Shown one piece after another: positions 63,335-64,000 of a DNA stretch of 64,000 nucleotides. The position numbers and the translations under genes are program-made. The stretch spans positions 2,704,001 through 2,768,000 of the forward strand of contig NZ_CP034235.1 of assembly GCF_009728935.1 (NCBI RefSeq). Reading direction: 5' to 3'. The stretch's first letter is position 1, and the number at the start of each line of letters is the position of its first letter. The stretch is from Paenibacillus psychroresistens (GTDB taxonomy: Bacteria; Bacillota; Bacilli; Paenibacillales; NBRC-103111). The notes under the pieces are model-generated. The model saw only the letters and a program-made list of their open reading frames with translations, ran no database searches and had not been told where the DNA came from.

Positions 63335-63363
63335 TTTACATAAACCATTTGTGATAATATTCT
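63335..63363 (+). promoter_or_regulatory. promoter of Crp/Fnr-family gene
   Basis: TTTACA (63335-63340) and TATTCT (63358-63363) with a 17-base spacer lie about 65 bases before the start codon. Confidence 0.55.
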
Positions 63364-63428
63364 TATAACGCATCAGAATAGTCGGAATAATGATTGAAAT
63401 AATCAGGACTTAAAGAGGTGGATTAAAG

Positions 63429-64000
63429 TTGGATTCAATTATGGATCAAGCTGATTTTCAGGAATTGGATAGTATTAAAGCAATCATTCTCAGTGCCTTC
63501 CATACCTATGGCGTCACAAAAACATATAAAAAGAATGAATTCATCTTTCAAGAGAATGATCCACCCCAGGCAGCCTATTATGTGGACTTAGGTTTGATCA
63601 AAATTTCGCAGTCCTCGCAGGAAGGACAAGGGATTACGCTATTTCTGCGTTATGCCGGTGAGATTTTTGGCAATGCTGAGCTGCTGACGAATCTTCATCG
63701 CAAAAGGTATGCAAAGTGTTTGGTAGATAGCCAAATCATTTCGTTGGATGCACGCAAATTCCTCGAATTAGCGAAAGGTGATGCGGAATTTGCCTACTCC
63801 CTAGCCGTCATTGGTGCACGAAGACTTTTGCAGACGCAGAATGTGGTTGAAGCTCTAATTAGTCGGCCTGTTGCTTGGAGATTAGCTTGGTTTTTGGGAC
63901 AAATGGGTAAGCAAAAAGATGGCGTCCTCGAGGTGCAGCTCCAGCTAAGTCATGAGGAAATATCTTATGTGATTGGTTGCAGTAGGCAAACCGTTACAGA
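63429..64000 (+). CDS. Crp/Fnr-family regulator, 3' end cut by window edge
   Basis: The frame stays open to the last base, giving about 190 residues. The N-terminal cyclic-nucleotide-binding-type domain (KKNEFIFQENDPPQAAYYVDLGLIKI, then LFLRYAGEIFGNAELL) is followed by the dimerisation helix and the start of the helix-turn-helix (LSHEEISYVIGCSRQTVTE). No Fnr-type N-terminal Cys cluster is visible. The TTG at 63429 has AGAGGTGG 7 bases upstream; ATG 63441 is the alternative. It may bind cAMP-like, redox or gas ligands; unknown. Confidence 0.88.
   Translation, partial: MDSIMDQADFQELDSIKAIILSAFHTYGVTKTYKKNEFIFQENDPPQAAYYVDLGLIKISQSSQEGQGITLFLRYAGEIFGNAELLTNLHRKRYAKCLVDSQIISLDARKFLELAKGDAEFAYSLAVIGARRLLQTQNVVEALISRPVAWRLAWFLGQMGKQKDGVLEVQLQLSHEEISYVIGCSRQTVT

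Overview
The window looks like chromosome of a spore-forming Bacillota, most probably Paenibacillus or a close relative. The reasons are strong AAGGAGG-type ribosome binding sites, frequent TTG and GTG starts, sigma-A promoters with rho-independent hairpin terminators, YesM/YesN-type two-component systems beside carbohydrate ABC transporters, a stalk-domain (copper amine oxidase N-terminal-like) exported protein, and many sugar-utilisation genes. No rRNA, tRNA, CRISPR array, insertion sequence or phage gene was seen. Genes run off both ends: an SH3-repeat protein at the left and a Crp/Fnr regulator at the right.

Layout. 1-8.9 kb: SH3-domain protein, SulP permease without a STAS domain, a four-gene minus-strand unit (ABC ATPase, FtsX-type permease, OmpR-type regulator, histidine kinase) resembling antimicrobial-peptide sensing and detoxification modules, an NlpC/P60 cell-wall hydrolase, and a CotSA-like glycosyltransferase. 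9-11.8 kb: GH36 alpha-galactosidase, then a YhcH/YiaL-family protein. 11.9-33.9 kb: a large catabolic island. Its minus-strand arm holds a D-threonine-aldolase-fold enzyme, RidA, M20 hydrolase, M81 (MlrC-like) hydrolase, class III aminotransferase, SDR and an IclR regulator. Its plus-strand arm holds a sugar-type ABC importer, HpaI-type aldolase, 2-hydroxyacid dehydrogenase, enolase-superfamily enzyme, SDR, an amidohydrolase fused to a degenerate PLP fold, a second IclR regulator, an aldo/keto reductase, two Gfo/Idh/MocA oxidoreductases and another SDR. Three near-identical promoter/operator elements (about 11.2, 19.45 and 30.05 kb) suggest coordinated control. The substrate is unknown; the enzymes suggest an amide-bearing, hydroxylated sugar-acid or amino-acid-like compound.

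34-43.4 kb: a short nucleotide-sugar dehydrogenase-like gene, then an iron-regulated block. A perfect Fur-type box lies over the start of a four-gene membrane operon (flippase-like protein, membrane-anchored phosphodiesterase, polyprenyl-phosphate sugar synthase-like GT2, GT-C glycosyltransferase). Tandem Fur-like boxes precede a Pro/Thr-rich membrane-anchored protein, a stalk-domain protein and an FTR1/EfeU iron permease. This pairing of an apparent extracytoplasmic glycosylation pathway with iron uptake is the most intriguing organisation in the window.

43.4-56.4 kb: a heptad-repeat coiled-coil protein, a FAD-dependent oxidoreductase with a discoidin-like C-terminus, a YesM/YesN pair, a three-gene sugar ABC importer, a second RidA-family protein, and two AraC regulators flanking a PhyH-type dioxygenase. 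56.5-64 kb: a spermidine-synthase-fold protein, a YjbR/MmcQ protein, a complete BMP-type (nucleoside or simple sugar) ABC importer, a YuiH-like molybdopterin oxidoreductase and the truncated Crp/Fnr regulator.

All functional calls come from reading motifs and gene order by eye. No database search was run, and gene starts were chosen from visible ribosome binding sites.
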